From Ypsolopha sequella (lineage: Eukaryota; Arthropoda; Insecta; Lepidoptera; Ypsolophidae): a stretch of DNA of 64,000 nucleotides. The stretch lies in the NCBI GenBank assembly GCA_934047225.1, contig OW203989.1, positions 4,997,977 to 5,061,976 of the forward strand. Direction: 5' to 3'. The notes under the pieces were generated by a model, which saw only the letters and a list, made by a program, of their open reading frames with translations, had not been told where the DNA came from and made no database searches. The position numbers and the translations under genes are program-made. Shown here one piece after another: positions 43,645 to 53,926 of the stretch (its first letter is position 1; each line of letters opens with the position of its first letter).

Positions 43645-46350
43645 CTAGCTGACCCGGCAAACTTCGTTCCGCCTAACAGTCTAATAATATCGTGTTAACT
43701 TTAGTTAAACTTAATTTAGGATATCATTAAGGTAATAACATTAATACAACTTTTTTTGCAAATACAGAAATGTTTTCTTGCTTGCCATTGCAAAAGAAGA
43801 ATGGCAGGGACCCATGTAGTTTCAGTACCGTTGTTAGGCTTAGCGTAGGGTATTGAAAATATGCAGAAATAATAGTTCTTGGAATAACTAAGAAAAAAGG
43901 TAATCGCAGTATCTTTTTAAAACTTGGGGCTTAGATGTTGTTTAGTGATATCAAAACACTGTACATTAATACGTAAGGATCGAATTAATAACCAACCTCT
44001 TTTGTACTTTGCCGTAAATGCAAATGTCATCTGTCATTTCACAGAGAGTGGCTGCCAGCAACTCAGGTGAATGAAACTCTTGGTTTAAGGCCCTTAATAC
44101 CGCAAAATGGCCATTTATGGCCAAACCAAAAATATTAAAAAAATGTATTATGGATTATCAACTCTAGGACAACATATGCAACATTTTTCTTTTTCGTACC
44201 ACCAAAACTTCTATATGAAAAATTGTTTCAACTGAATGGTGTTTTTTGGCTTGAATTTCCTACTGCTCCTAAGCGGCTTAGGCGATTTAATTCATTTATG
44301 CTTTGATAAATAGATAAACTTGATAGCTATAAATATAACATAGAATTATTCAATCGAACAATGACGCCCATGTGAAAAGTATTATTTTCTCCTATTTCGC
44401 CCTTTCAAGGACGCAGCGAGCGTCGTAAGAGCCACCACGCATTGTGCACTGATTTGAACGTTATTTCAATGTCGTTTCCGTCGATATTCGTACAGACAAA
44501 CGTCGAGCTGCTAATTTGGCGACGGTAATCGCCTTAAACTCTTTCTACTTCTTTCGTCCAAGGCCAGCAATGACGTTTGACGTAAGACAATAATAGTGAG
44601 TGGCTATTATAGATCTATTATACGTTTCTTTATTGCTACTGAGATATTACGAATCGCGTTTTGTTACCACCATAGATTGATTTTACTTATTTTTGTTCCC
44701 GAAGTTCTAAAAATATATTGTAAACTGAAATATTACACTCCAAACTTGACCTTTATAACACAGAGAAACTTGAGTCTCCAACGATGTCTTATTAGCTGGG
44801 TACTGAGCCTGCCATTCTTCTTTAGATGTTAAATATTCACTTAGTACACATACCAGGTATTGGGTTATTTATACATCTTGAGCCTAATAGTTAGGTACCT
44901 AATACATTAACAATAAAAATTAAGTAAATTGTGTTTTTTTTTTACATTTTACACATTAGGCCTCTTCTCTCTAGCGCCAATATTGCGATACTGCATGTTA
45001 AAGCACTTTCTGATATACAACATTTTTTGTTTTGTTATCCGGCGCAAAAACAAATAAAGCTGATGGTTTTCCGACACGTGAACATGCCACATACAATTGA
45101 CCATGAGAAAAACATGCATTTTCTAGATTTAGACCACAAACACTCAAGGATTGTCCTTGTGACTTATTAATCGTCATGGCGAATGCAAGACGGATCGGAA
45201 ATTGAATTCGCTTGAACTCAAAGGGTAAATCGGTTGGGATCATCGGAATCCTCGGAATGAGAACTTCCTCACCTTTGAATTTTCCTTTGAGTATCGTCGC
45301 GTGTATCACATTCACCATCAGTTTTCCAATCACCAAACGCGTACCGTTGCATAATTTTGGTTGGTTGAGATTTCGTAGCATGATGACTACTGAGCCAACC
45401 TTAAGTCGTAAATTATGCGGTGGTAAGCCAGGCACATCCAAGGAGTTTAAAAATTCAGTCGGATAGTTGGTAGCTTCGTCTACGTTTGTTACACTGTCAA
45501 TAGATTTAAATGAATGCAGCGTACCAACGATTTGATTCTGAATTTCAACATTTAAGTCATCCACATCTTTGTTCTTAGCCGCCAAAATGGCTCGCTCACT
45601 CAATCATTTATTGTTTTTGTGGTTAGCAATGATGTTCGGGAACACTTGGTTGATGAGCTCGTCTTTTGATGACACGAAATTGCAAAAATTTGGAGGAAAC
45701 GAAATAAATCCGTTCGATTTGTCGACAGGAACACAACCATTACCAATAGCCAGCAATTGCTTGGAGAATTCTTCAGCAGATGGATCGTTCAGCAATGTAA
45801 CTCTCATGTTTTCTGTGAGCTGAAGTTTCTTCACATAGCGCCACAGATTTGAGGCTTTGAGGCGATTTCTTGGTCTTCTTCAGTTGATTGATTCGCCCTG
45901 TTCCGCAGCCTAACTGCATTACGGCTTTGTTGGGAAATATTAGATCTTCTTGGTCGCGGCATTGTTAATTAGGTACTTCTCCAAAACAACAAAACAATCC
46001 AACCGACCGACCGGTACATAACCTCAAGCAATCGATACGCAATACGATTTTTTTTTTCAATTTGACGGCTGCTGGTTTGTTGTCTTTGCACTTTGAGCTG
46101 TCAAATTGCATTGCGACTGTGGTGCCACCGGTGTTTTTTTATATTTCAACAGATGGCACCACATGCTATTTGCATTAGTAAAATTAATTAATTAATTTAT
46201 TGTTATTAGATAACTTATCCGATATTTTATTACTTATTCTGCTATTCGGAGCGGAGAAGAATCCACCAAAAAAGAGATAACTAACATCGGTCCAGCCGAT
46301 CTTGAGTTATAAGTGGTGTAACTAACACGACTTTGTTTTATATATTTAGA
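43645..46350 (-). mobile_element. Helitron H3, internally deleted
   Basis: 2,706 bp, ends as in H1 and H2. The left flank is E2 and A (43644). The right flank is T (46351) followed by ATGTATAAAC, which is unique to this copy and defines the true 5' end of the element. It contains the TTAA MITE at 44089-44533. Confidence 0.92.
44998..45962 (-). pseudogene. Helitron Rep remnant + helicase C-terminus (H3)
   Basis: Rep N-terminal remnant 45962-45831, then helicase frames 45834-45604 and 45603-44998, separated by the same TGA (45604-45606) as in H1 and H2. Motifs INKSQGQ and GQLYVACSR are intact. No Walker A and no HUH domain. Confidence 0.88.
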
Positions 46351-46421
46351 TATGTATAAACTATTATAAAAATATTTTCTTTTTGTAGGTATAGGACTGA
46401 ACTAATAAATATATATAAATA

Positions 46422-46690
46422 TTATTGGACGTCTAACATAGCGTTTTCCGTCAGAATTTACCATGTTTATTATTGTTTCATCTGAGAATAACACTTTTTC
46501 CGTTCTAGTACAATCCAGTTAACATAGTTTTTCGCGAGTAATAATCGTTTCTTTCGGTGTTGCTTGGTAAGAAGTTGGTTTCGAGAAACCCTCCCAAACA
46601 ATTTAGCTTCCACTAATCTTCGGCGTTGTCAGTTTGTTGAAACGTTTCTAAAGGGACCCAGAATTAGTAATTGAAGTTTTAGGTTTTATT
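46422..46690 (-). pseudogene. Tc1-like transposase, N-terminal/central half
   Basis: On the minus strand: RRRLVEAKLFGRVSRNQLLT, KQHRKKRLLLAKNYVNW, a one-base shift, then EKVLFSDETIINMVNSDGKRYVRRP. LFSDE holds the first catalytic Asp of a Tc1 transposase. The text stops at RRP next to TTATT (46422-46426), exactly where the C-terminal half at 27343-27851 begins with NHAYDYKYT after the same TTATT. The N-terminus beyond HTH is lost near the MITE at 46706. Confidence 0.78.
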
Positions 46691-46705
46691 TTATAAAAAA
46701 GTATA

Positions 46706-46973
46706 TACAACGTGTAACAGAAAGGTGTAACCATATTTGAAGAGCTTATTCAGTCAATGGTATAGAACAACTTTTACTATGGAACAAAACCTGTACCTCG
46801 GAAAAAAAATGTTACTGTTTCATAGAAAAATGCAAAGCCGCTCGGCCGAAATGTATGGAAGGGCAGATTTTTTTTTTTGAGATTTCAGGTTTGGCTCCAT
46901 AGTAAAAGTTGTTCTATACCATTGACTGAATAAGCTCCTCAAATATGGTTACACCTTTCTGTTACACCTTGTA
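46706..46973. mobile_element. MITE family D, intact copy
   Basis: 268 bp with long inverted ends (TACAACGTGTAACAGAAAGG.. and, on the other strand, TACAAGGTGTAACAGAAAGG..) that match for about 80 bp, between TATA-like flanks. A second, interrupted copy is at 53252-53926. Confidence 0.72.
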
Positions 46974-47439
46974 TATAATAAGTCAAATGAAACCTCCATA
47001 ATTATACAAGTACAATATACGATGCTGTAATTACTTTCTATTTAAATGTTAGCTACTCGTTCCCTTGAACCAAACGAAATATTAAACAAACATTAAGATA
47101 AAATTTTAACACGGCTAGCGTCGAGTTTTGCAAATTACCCAGTTTCTAATTTAAAATTTTCTTACCAGTTTAATCCGGCCTGATTGAGTTTTATCCGGTT
47201 TTATCCGGTCAGGGATCGCCGGGTAATTAGTCATTAAAGTTGTGGAAACTTTGGGAAATTTTCCAACGGGTCTTGAAAAGTTGGGAGTTTTGGAAGCAGC
47301 CGCGAATCTTAAGTCCTTGATCGTGAATATCCTAGATGTCACTCAGAAAATAATTCAGTAGTTTTTTTTTATTGTTACTAAATTGTTAATATATATTTTT
47401 TTAATTTATGTTAAGTCTACTTTTTTAATTAAAGTTCTT
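46974..47439. other. Intergenic DNA, nothing recognised
   Basis: No supported gene; a 63-codon minus-strand frame at 47151-47342 has no motif. Confidence 0.4.
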
Positions 47440-47560
47440 TATTCTTTATTCTTTAATGTACACAGAAAAGCAGTTAAAACATATAATTAAAAGATATGTA
47501 CACAGGCGAGCTTATCTCTAAAAAGAGATTTCTTCCAGCAAACCTAAGCGGGAAAGGGAA
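47440..47560 (-). mobile_element. LINE 3' UTR fragment
   Basis: On the minus strand CTGGAAGAAATCTCTTTTTA, GATAAGCTCGCCTGTGTACA and an AATAAAGAATAAAG tail. Same 3' UTR family as 12236-12400 and 16710-16830. Confidence 0.62.
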
Positions 47561-47628
47561 ATTTTATTAAAACAAGTAATCATACATACGTGTACTACAA
47601 AAGATATATCCTAAATAATATATTTATA

Positions 47629-48635
47629 TACAGGGTGGAAAAAATGAAAGGGCCCTGGAGGGGAACTACCTTAAATCCTTTAGTTTGCTCATTTTACTGA
47701 AAGGAAACATTCCTTTATTTTTTAAAAGAAACAAAACTGCATTCAAAGATATTCTGAAATTCGCTTGTCTCACCCGGGAAATGAACCAACTAAAACCTAA
47801 AAAAATAAACCCTCGCTATTTTATCATACGAATCGGTAGGATTATTGTTCAGAATAAAATTTGTCTAATAAACATTTGGTCTTACACTCATCTGTTGTAC
47901 GAGATACTCATGAAATTAAATATTTATTACAAGTTCTTTGTTAACAATAACTGTTCACTTATAACAAGTAAATGACACGTTATAATTTTCTTATCTCTCT
48001 TACATCCAAAGACATCGTATGAAGTACAAGCTTGCTAATGTTATTTATATTAAGTACCTTACTGAAGACTTCAATAAGAAAATCGTTAAATGGTAATAAT
48101 AAATGTATGCAGAGCACAATTACTTCTTGCACTAGGCGTACTGATGAAAAGTTTAAAAAAGGAACGTATTTTTTTTGCAACGCGGAGCAACAAATTTGAT
48201 GTCGAACCATAAATTTCGTTCGAAATTCAAATTTTGTTTTGTTTTGCTTTCATTTCGTGCTGTCATTGTGTAATAATGGCGTATAATTATTACTTTACAA
48301 GTGAACAGTACTAGGTATTGTTAATAAAGAACTTGTAATAAATATTCAATTTCATGGGTATCTCGTACAACAGATGAGTGTATGACTTTATTTTAGTAGA
48401 CAAATTTTATCCTGAACAATAATCCTACCGATTCGTATAGTAAAATAGCGAGGATTTATTTTTTAATTTTTTAGTTGGTTCAGTTCCCGGGTGAGACAAG
48501 CAAATTTTAGAAGATCTTTGAATGCAGTTTTGTTTCTTTTAAAAAATAAAGGAATGTTTCCTTTCAGTAAAATGAGCTAACTAAAGGATTTAAGGTAGTT
48601 CCCCTCCAGGGCCCTTTCATTTTTTCCACCCTGTA
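47629..48635. mobile_element. Fold-back element C, copy 3
   Basis: 1,007 bp, same TACAGGGTGG ends and long arms, inserted in a TATATA stretch. Its arms differ slightly from the E copies (for example CCCGGGAAATGAACC), so it is an independent insertion. The frames at 47685-47975 and 47980-48210 are arm translations, not genes. Confidence 0.8.
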
Positions 48636-48745
48636 TATATATATAAACAAAATATACATACATAATTATAATATACTTACTTACACTTACTTAATTATAA
48701 TATACTTACTTATACATATAAAGTATACATAAACTTACCTATTTA

Positions 48746-49382
48746 CGATGACAGTGAGAGGTAGTGCTCTTTTAGCTTTTTCTTGAAAAGGCTCTTGGTG
48801 GGACAGTTACGAATACTGTGCGGTAATGAGTTCCACAGTCCAATCGCTGTAACATTATATGATTTGCTGTAAGCCCCAGTGTTGTGTACAGGAGTTTTTA
48901 ACAAGAACATGTTAGAAGGACGTTGGGGCTTGTCTTGAGAATACAGGTATTGAAAGCGATCACGTAAATAAGAAGGGGACAGTGGGCTCTTAATAATATT
49001 ATAAAGGCGAGAGAGGATATTATAATTGCGACGAAGGCGAATAGGGAGCCATTTTAACTCAGAGCGAAAGTGGGACACGTGATCGAATTTGCGCAAACCA
49101 TAGATGAAGCGGATACCCAAGTTTTGAAGTCGTTCGAGTTTGTTTAAGAGTTCCTCGGTGATATCAACGAAACAGACATCAGCATAGTCAATAAGAGGAA
49201 GAAGAAGGGATTGAGCGAGAGTGATTTTAGTTTTAAAGGGTAGAAAATTCTGGAGTTGCTTTAGGGAGTGGAATGCACCGTGTACTCTACGGCTAATCTC
49301 ATTGATATGAGCAGCCCAAGAGAAGTTGCTATCAAATATAACCCCTAAATTTTTTGCTTTTTCAGTAAATATTAAAGTTGTG
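48746..49382 (-). pseudogene. LINE ORF2 C-terminal fragment, still open
   Basis: On the minus strand one frame stays open for about 210 codons: KAKNLGVIFDSNFSWAAHI, HGAFHSLKQLQNFLPFKTKI, LIDYADVCFVDITEELLNKL, GIRFIYGLRKFDHVSHFRSE, LKWLPIRLRR, and finally LWNSLPHSIRNCPTKSLFKK before the stop near 48746. This is the region after the reverse transcriptase in Jockey/CR1-like LINEs. The catalytic part is missing, so it is a 5'-truncated copy. The same family is at 16090-16840. Confidence 0.8.
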
Positions 49383-50639
49383 AAATATCAAAAGTAAAAA
49401 GATTATTTTAAAGTTTATATGTGTATAAGAATGCTAATAAGAATCGGGGTAATTCGGTAAGAGGCTAAGGTTTATAAAATATAGGTAGAAAAATTACTAT
49501 TTTGGTTCCTATTCGTTAGATATTAATTTGGTGTCTTCGTAGGTTTATGGTTGAATCCATTCAAAAAATGCTTTTTTTTAGTTTGTTGCTTGTAAGGTTT
49601 GTAATGTGTAGTTTTTTGTGTACTTTTGAGGATAATTGGGGACCATTGAAAAAGTTAAATCGTTTACCGAATTCCGTAGCCACGTAGTAAGTACATACCT
49701 GTGTTCAAAATGCAAATTTAAATTCAAATAGTTTATTTTTAAAGTAGGTATACATAATACACTGTCTGACAGACCGCATTGGAGGCAGGCTGTGAACACT
49801 AAGGTGTATGCTTTCGAGTCGATTAGACGCGCTGAGCTCGACACAAAACGAGACCAGCATAAGGCCCGACCACCAGTGGCCATCAATTATAATATAGTTG
49901 GAGGGGTGCTGACGTGCAGTGAGTGAATGTGGTCGCACGCTCACTGCAAAAATCGGCTACGTCAGCCACGTGAGGGCTCATCAGCGCCGCTCTCAGCAGT
50001 GACAGTCGCTGTGACCGAAAACGGCCTTGAAGAATTGACATAATACACTTTTAACGAATTAAATTAAACCTTATAAAAATTTATGTAATATAATGAAAAA
50101 TGCACATGAACTAAATTAAAGGTTTATTCAATTTATATAGCAATATAATGTATATATAAACGATTAAAATGATAGGTAAAAATTCAATCAACCGCCCGAC
50201 CCATACCGGAGACCCGGCCAGGGACCAGGATTAAGGTTCAATGATCATGAACCGAGCCCCCAGCACGAATCCAGGCGGCCGACCAGATCACACCCTATAT
50301 ACTACATACTAATAGGTTACATATATAAATGCATGCCTACCTCCACTCATTCGATTAGTCTTGCTAAGAAGAAAGGCACATTGTGTTTTTTTAACATATT
50401 TCCTTTTTTTTTACATCAGTTACATACTAAAACTTATACTATACAAATTACTTATATCTAAACCATGACAGAAATAAATTTCTATGTTTGAACACTAGGC
50501 GATTTATCCATCGCAAGGAGATATAAATTAACATTATTTATATCTACTTTAGCTAAGAGATAAGAAAATACAAGAGAGCAGGAATTCAGGGTAATGAAAA
50601 AAAAGAAAAACATACATATCTTTGTTTACCTGTCTCATA
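49383..50639. other. Intergenic DNA, nothing recognised
   Basis: Contains a GC-richer stretch (49780-50000) but no coding sequence that I recognise. Confidence 0.4.
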
Positions 50640-50890
50640 TTGTCTATTTCCTTTTTCAAGTAGAAGCACCTTTTTACCACAGGTGGCACCGATAGCCCTC
50701 TATGCAGAGGGTGCCTTCTATAGGACGAGACAATGGAACACGTGCTACTCCACTGCTCTGCAACCGAAGATATGAGACGGAAAGCAGGGATCACGACGAG
50801 CTCCAACTTCCCTTCACTGGACCAGTTTATGTGTCAGAATGCTGAAGCTGCTCGGCTCTATGTCCTGGAGCTGTCCTGGCTGGGCTGACT
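50640..50890 (+). pseudogene. LINE C-terminal zinc-knuckle relic
   Basis: The plus strand reads LCRGCLL, a stop, then DETMEHVLLHCSATEDMRRK and LDQFMCQNAEAARLYVLELS up to a TGA near 50886. C-x2-C..ETMEH-x4-HC is the terminal zinc-binding motif of several non-LTR reverse transcriptase proteins. The TAG within the motif and loss of upstream parts show it is dead. Confidence 0.55.
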
Positions 50891-51002
50891 AACCAGAGGG
50901 AAATTCACATTTAGAATTTTACAGTCTGTAATTCATATCTGCTTGATCGACTATTAACCCTCTTAATTATCATAATCGCTAAAACAATAAACCTCAGTCC
51001 AG

Positions 51003-51238
51003 CCCCCCTATTCTGTATCTTTAGTTGCCAACTGAACGAGGTGCCTATCACCAAAAACATAGACAAAAACTGAAATTTTAAAATTGCCTTTAGTTGGTAT
51101 TGAACTATTAACAATCTGTGTCGTCACTTCAAGTGCAAACATATCCTTAGGACATCGGAATTCGATAGTATATCTATGTTTTTGATTATAGACACCCACT
51201 CCAGAAGGCAACTAGAGATACATAATACGAGTAGGCCC
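51003..51238. mobile_element. MITE family E, copy 1
   Basis: About 236 bp; the left end CCCCCTATTCTGTATCTTTA and the inverted right end (GCCTACTCGTATTATGTATC) share TATCT-TAGTTGCC further in, and both arms reach CAAAAACATAGA. Copy 2 is at 60363-60594, same orientation. Confidence 0.65.
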
Positions 51239-51684
51239 GCAGGTCGTGGATCAGATCCATTTTATAGGTAAAGTATTATAAATTTTAGTGCGGTATCTAT
51301 ATTAATCCACGATCTAAGGTTATCACAGTCTTGTGGAAAATTGTGAATATTATTTCAAGGTATTTTAAGGCACGAAGCGTTTTAACGCTACGAGATTATA
51401 ATCTACTGAGTAGTTTAGTTTAGTGAATGGTTCTGAGAAGAAAATTTTAACATTAAACTAAAAGGGTTTGTGTAGGTTCAGGGTTTGAAGGTCTGAATAG
51501 TAAAAGTTTGACATTTGTCTAGATTTAAAATAAGGTTTTACTTTTGATTTACTCAACCTTTTGACCTCGGGTTCCAGTTTGTAGAAAAGTTTTATATAAA
51601 ACTGCTCAATTTTATTGATATAATAATGAATTAATAAATAATATTTTGAAGCCTTTTTTTTAGCCTTTTATTGTTTTAAATAGA
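51239..51684. other. Intergenic DNA, nothing recognised
   Basis: No supported gene. Confidence 0.4.
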
Positions 51685-51974
51685 CTGGTGGATGCCTCAG
51701 GGGACCCTAGGGCTGGAGCTTACCTCGGACAACGCATTAGTCTTGCTATCCAACGAGGTAATGCTGCCAGTGTCTTGGGCACCCTGCCCAGTGATAGCGA
51801 TGACTTTAACAAAATATTTTATTTAGTGTAAATTTATTTTTATTTAGTTTAGTTTGTAATATATCTATTTTTAGAAGTTTAGTTTGTTTTTCGTATTTTA
51901 TAGGATTATTTAGTTTTAAACTCAAATTGTTTTTTATCTTTAAATAAATTGATTATCTTAATATAAAAAAAAAA
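51685..51974 (+). pseudogene. C-terminal tail of an unidentified retroelement protein with poly(A)
   Basis: The plus strand reads LVDASGDPRAGAYLGQRISL, AIQRGNAASVLGTLPSDSDD, FNKIFYLV, stop (51829-51831). About 110 bases later there is AATAAA and an A-rich tail at 51961-51974. The RISLAIQRGNAASVLGTLP string is a recurrent C-terminal end of moth retroelement-type proteins as I remember them, but I cannot name the family. The short 3' UTR and poly(A) suggest a retroposed 3' end. Confidence 0.5.
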
Positions 51975-51989
51975 TAGATTTTTATAATA

Positions 51990-52100
51990 TATATAAATAA
52001 AAAAGTATTAATTGGTTTCGGAATATGTTTTGGCCAACTTGACGACGGTTGTTGGCCGGAATATATTTCGAAACCAATTAATACTTTTTTATTTATACAT
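51990..52100. repeat. Near-perfect inverted repeat, ~47-bp arms
   Basis: The left arm contains AAAAAAGTATTAATTGGTTT, CGGAATAT and TTGGCCAAC. The right arm is its complement after a 10-base loop. It would form a strong hairpin. It may be a short fold-back element. Confidence 0.75.
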
Positions 52101-52104
52101 TATA

Positions 52105-52530
52105 ATATATTTAAAACTATAATAATGAATGTCATATGTAATATGAATGTCACCTCTGCTCAGTTTTATTGTTGTAATAATTAATGTCATAATATGTAAT
52201 ATGAATGTCACCTCTGCTCAATTTTATAGTTGTAATAAGAAATGTTATAATATATGCTATATGAATGACACCTCTGCTCAATTTTATTGTTGTAATAATA
52301 AATGTTATATCTAATATGAATGTCACCTCTGCTCAATTTAATTGTTGTAATAATAAATGTCATAATATATGTAATATGAATGAAACCTCTGCTCAATTTT
52401 ATTGTTGTAATAATGAATGTTATGTTTAATATGAATGTCACCTCTGTTAAATTATATTGTTGTAATAATGAATATCGTAAATATCGTATGTAATATTAAT
52501 GTCACCTCTCCTCAATTTTATTGTTAACGT
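52105..52530. repeat. ~60-bp minisatellite, about seven units
   Basis: Imperfect units of about 55-65 bp, each with TAATATGAATGTCACCTCTG, CTCAATTTTATTGTTGTAAT and AATGTTATA-like spacers. The 77-codon minus-strand frame at 52208-52441 is a translation of this array. Confidence 0.88.
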
Positions 52531-52983
52531 TTTTAAACGGAGAGTTTGAAAGTATTTTTTACGCAACATGTTTTGTTATTCAGCATCTTCTGGTAAGAAA
52601 AAGTATGTAATTTCATGAGTGCTTATTCGTCTCAGCAAAGCTATAAAAGTCTCAATTTTATCGCGCCCCTCCTTTACTCCCCAACCCCCCACCATTACCA
52701 TCAGCTGCAAAACAAATCAACAGGGCGAAATGCTTAAAAATCCTAATAAAAGTAAGTCGTGCTTATACTTCAAGGCATTATAGCTTACAATATCACTGTA
52801 GAGTAATACTGTGGATCGTAAAAAGGCTATAAAGACAAAACTCCGTCGTAAACGAGGAATAAACGACGCAGTTGTAAAACTGTATCCTTTAAATAGTAAA
52901 GCTTAACCCTTCAGTAGGTATCGGTGGTCAAAAGTTGACGAGAAATTATCAGAAACTCAGACTTTTATTGTCGATAGCAGTAT
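52531..52983. other. Intergenic DNA, nothing recognised
   Basis: No supported gene. Confidence 0.4.
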
Positions 52984-52991
52984 GTAACGTG

Positions 52992-53250
52992 CAGTGGCGT
53001 GCGTAGAACTTTTTTCCGGAACAGCAATCAGAAGGCCAAGCTTGACAATAAAAAAAATTAAAAAATTTAAATAACACATTGACAAAAAAAGGTTGTATGA
53101 AAATGTTCACTCTAGGGTGGGCAGTGCCTACCCTGGCGTCATACAAACTTTTTTTTTTCAAAGTGTTATTTAATTTTTTTAATATTTTTTATATTGTCAA
53201 TCTTGACATTTTGATTGCTTTTCCGGAAAAAAGTTCTATGCACGCCACTG
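52992..53250. mobile_element. hAT-type MITE with 8-bp target duplication
   Basis: 259 bp flanked by GTAACGTG (52984-52991 and 53251-53258). The inverted ends are nearly perfect over 30 bp, starting CAGTGGCGTGC and reaching CTTTTTTCCGGAA. The centre holds GGGTGGGCAGTGCCTACCC, a small palindrome. Eight-base duplication and CAGTG ends fit hAT. Confidence 0.88.
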
Positions 53251-53251
53251 G

Positions 53252-53926
53252 TAACGTGTAACAGAAAGGTTAGTCATATTTAAAGAGCTTATTCAGTCAA
53301 TCGTATAGAACAACTTTTACTATGGAACCAACCCTGAAATAACGAAAAAAAAATAACCGTTTTATAGAATAATGCAACATAATAATATAAAACGTTAAAA
53401 TATAAATATATGTTTTTATCTATTGTATCATATTTATATATCATACTATATATCACTTTATAAATCATTATGTCACCAAATCTTTGTTCAAAACATACAT
53501 ACAAATACCCTCTTACACACCCTTTCACACCCTCTCCCTCACCCTTACACTTATCATATTTTCTACATACACATTAAATAATTAAAATCACTGTAATCAT
53601 AACAATCTGTTAAACTGATCTATAGTCAATACGATTACAAATGTAGTTCTATTAGGCCCCCGCGGTTCAGGCTCGACCTAGTTTTGGGGAACACTGTTAA
53701 TGTACTGAACTTTAATTAAGTTAAAGATCTAATATAACTTTCTTTTTGATAAATACACTTATTCTTATTCTTATTCTTCTAATGCTGCTCGGCCAAAATG
53801 TGTAGAGGTAGAAGGGCAGATTTTTTTTTTCAAGATTCCATGGTTGGTTCCATAGTAAAAGTTGTTCTTTACCATAGACTGAATAAGCTCTTCAAATATG
53901 ACTACACCTTTCTTTTACACGTCGTA
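53252..53926. mobile_element. MITE family D, copy 2, interrupted
   Basis: Starts TAACGTGTAACAGAAAGG and ends TTTTACACGTCGTA. Internal sequence (AGAACAACTTTTACTATGGA, GCTCGGCC, AGTAAAAGTTGTTCT) matches 46706-46973. It is split by 53376-53779. Confidence 0.72.
53376..53779 (+). mobile_element. LINE 3' end nested in MITE D
   Basis: 404 bp flanked by TAATGC (53370-53375 and 53780-53785). It ends in a CTTATTCTTATTCTTATT tail, with GATAAATACA just before. A short-repeat tail plus a target duplication indicates a truncated non-LTR insertion. No coding motif recognised. Confidence 0.65.

Larger units (their letters stand above)
34806..46350. repeat. 7,834-bp tandem unit, copy 2, with a 3.7-kb insertion
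   Basis: D2 34806-38819, TTAA 38820-38823, inserted element 38824-42530, TTAA 42531-42534, E2 42535-43644, H3 43645-46350. Removing the insert and one TTAA (3,711 bp) from the H2-to-H3 distance of 11,545 bp gives 7,834 bp, exactly the H1-to-H2 spacing. Confidence 0.95.

Noticed and set aside
47685..48210. Two ~76-96 codon genes facing each other
   Set aside because: They lie in the two arms of fold-back element C and mirror each other. The same is true of 31400-31585 and 42945-43130.
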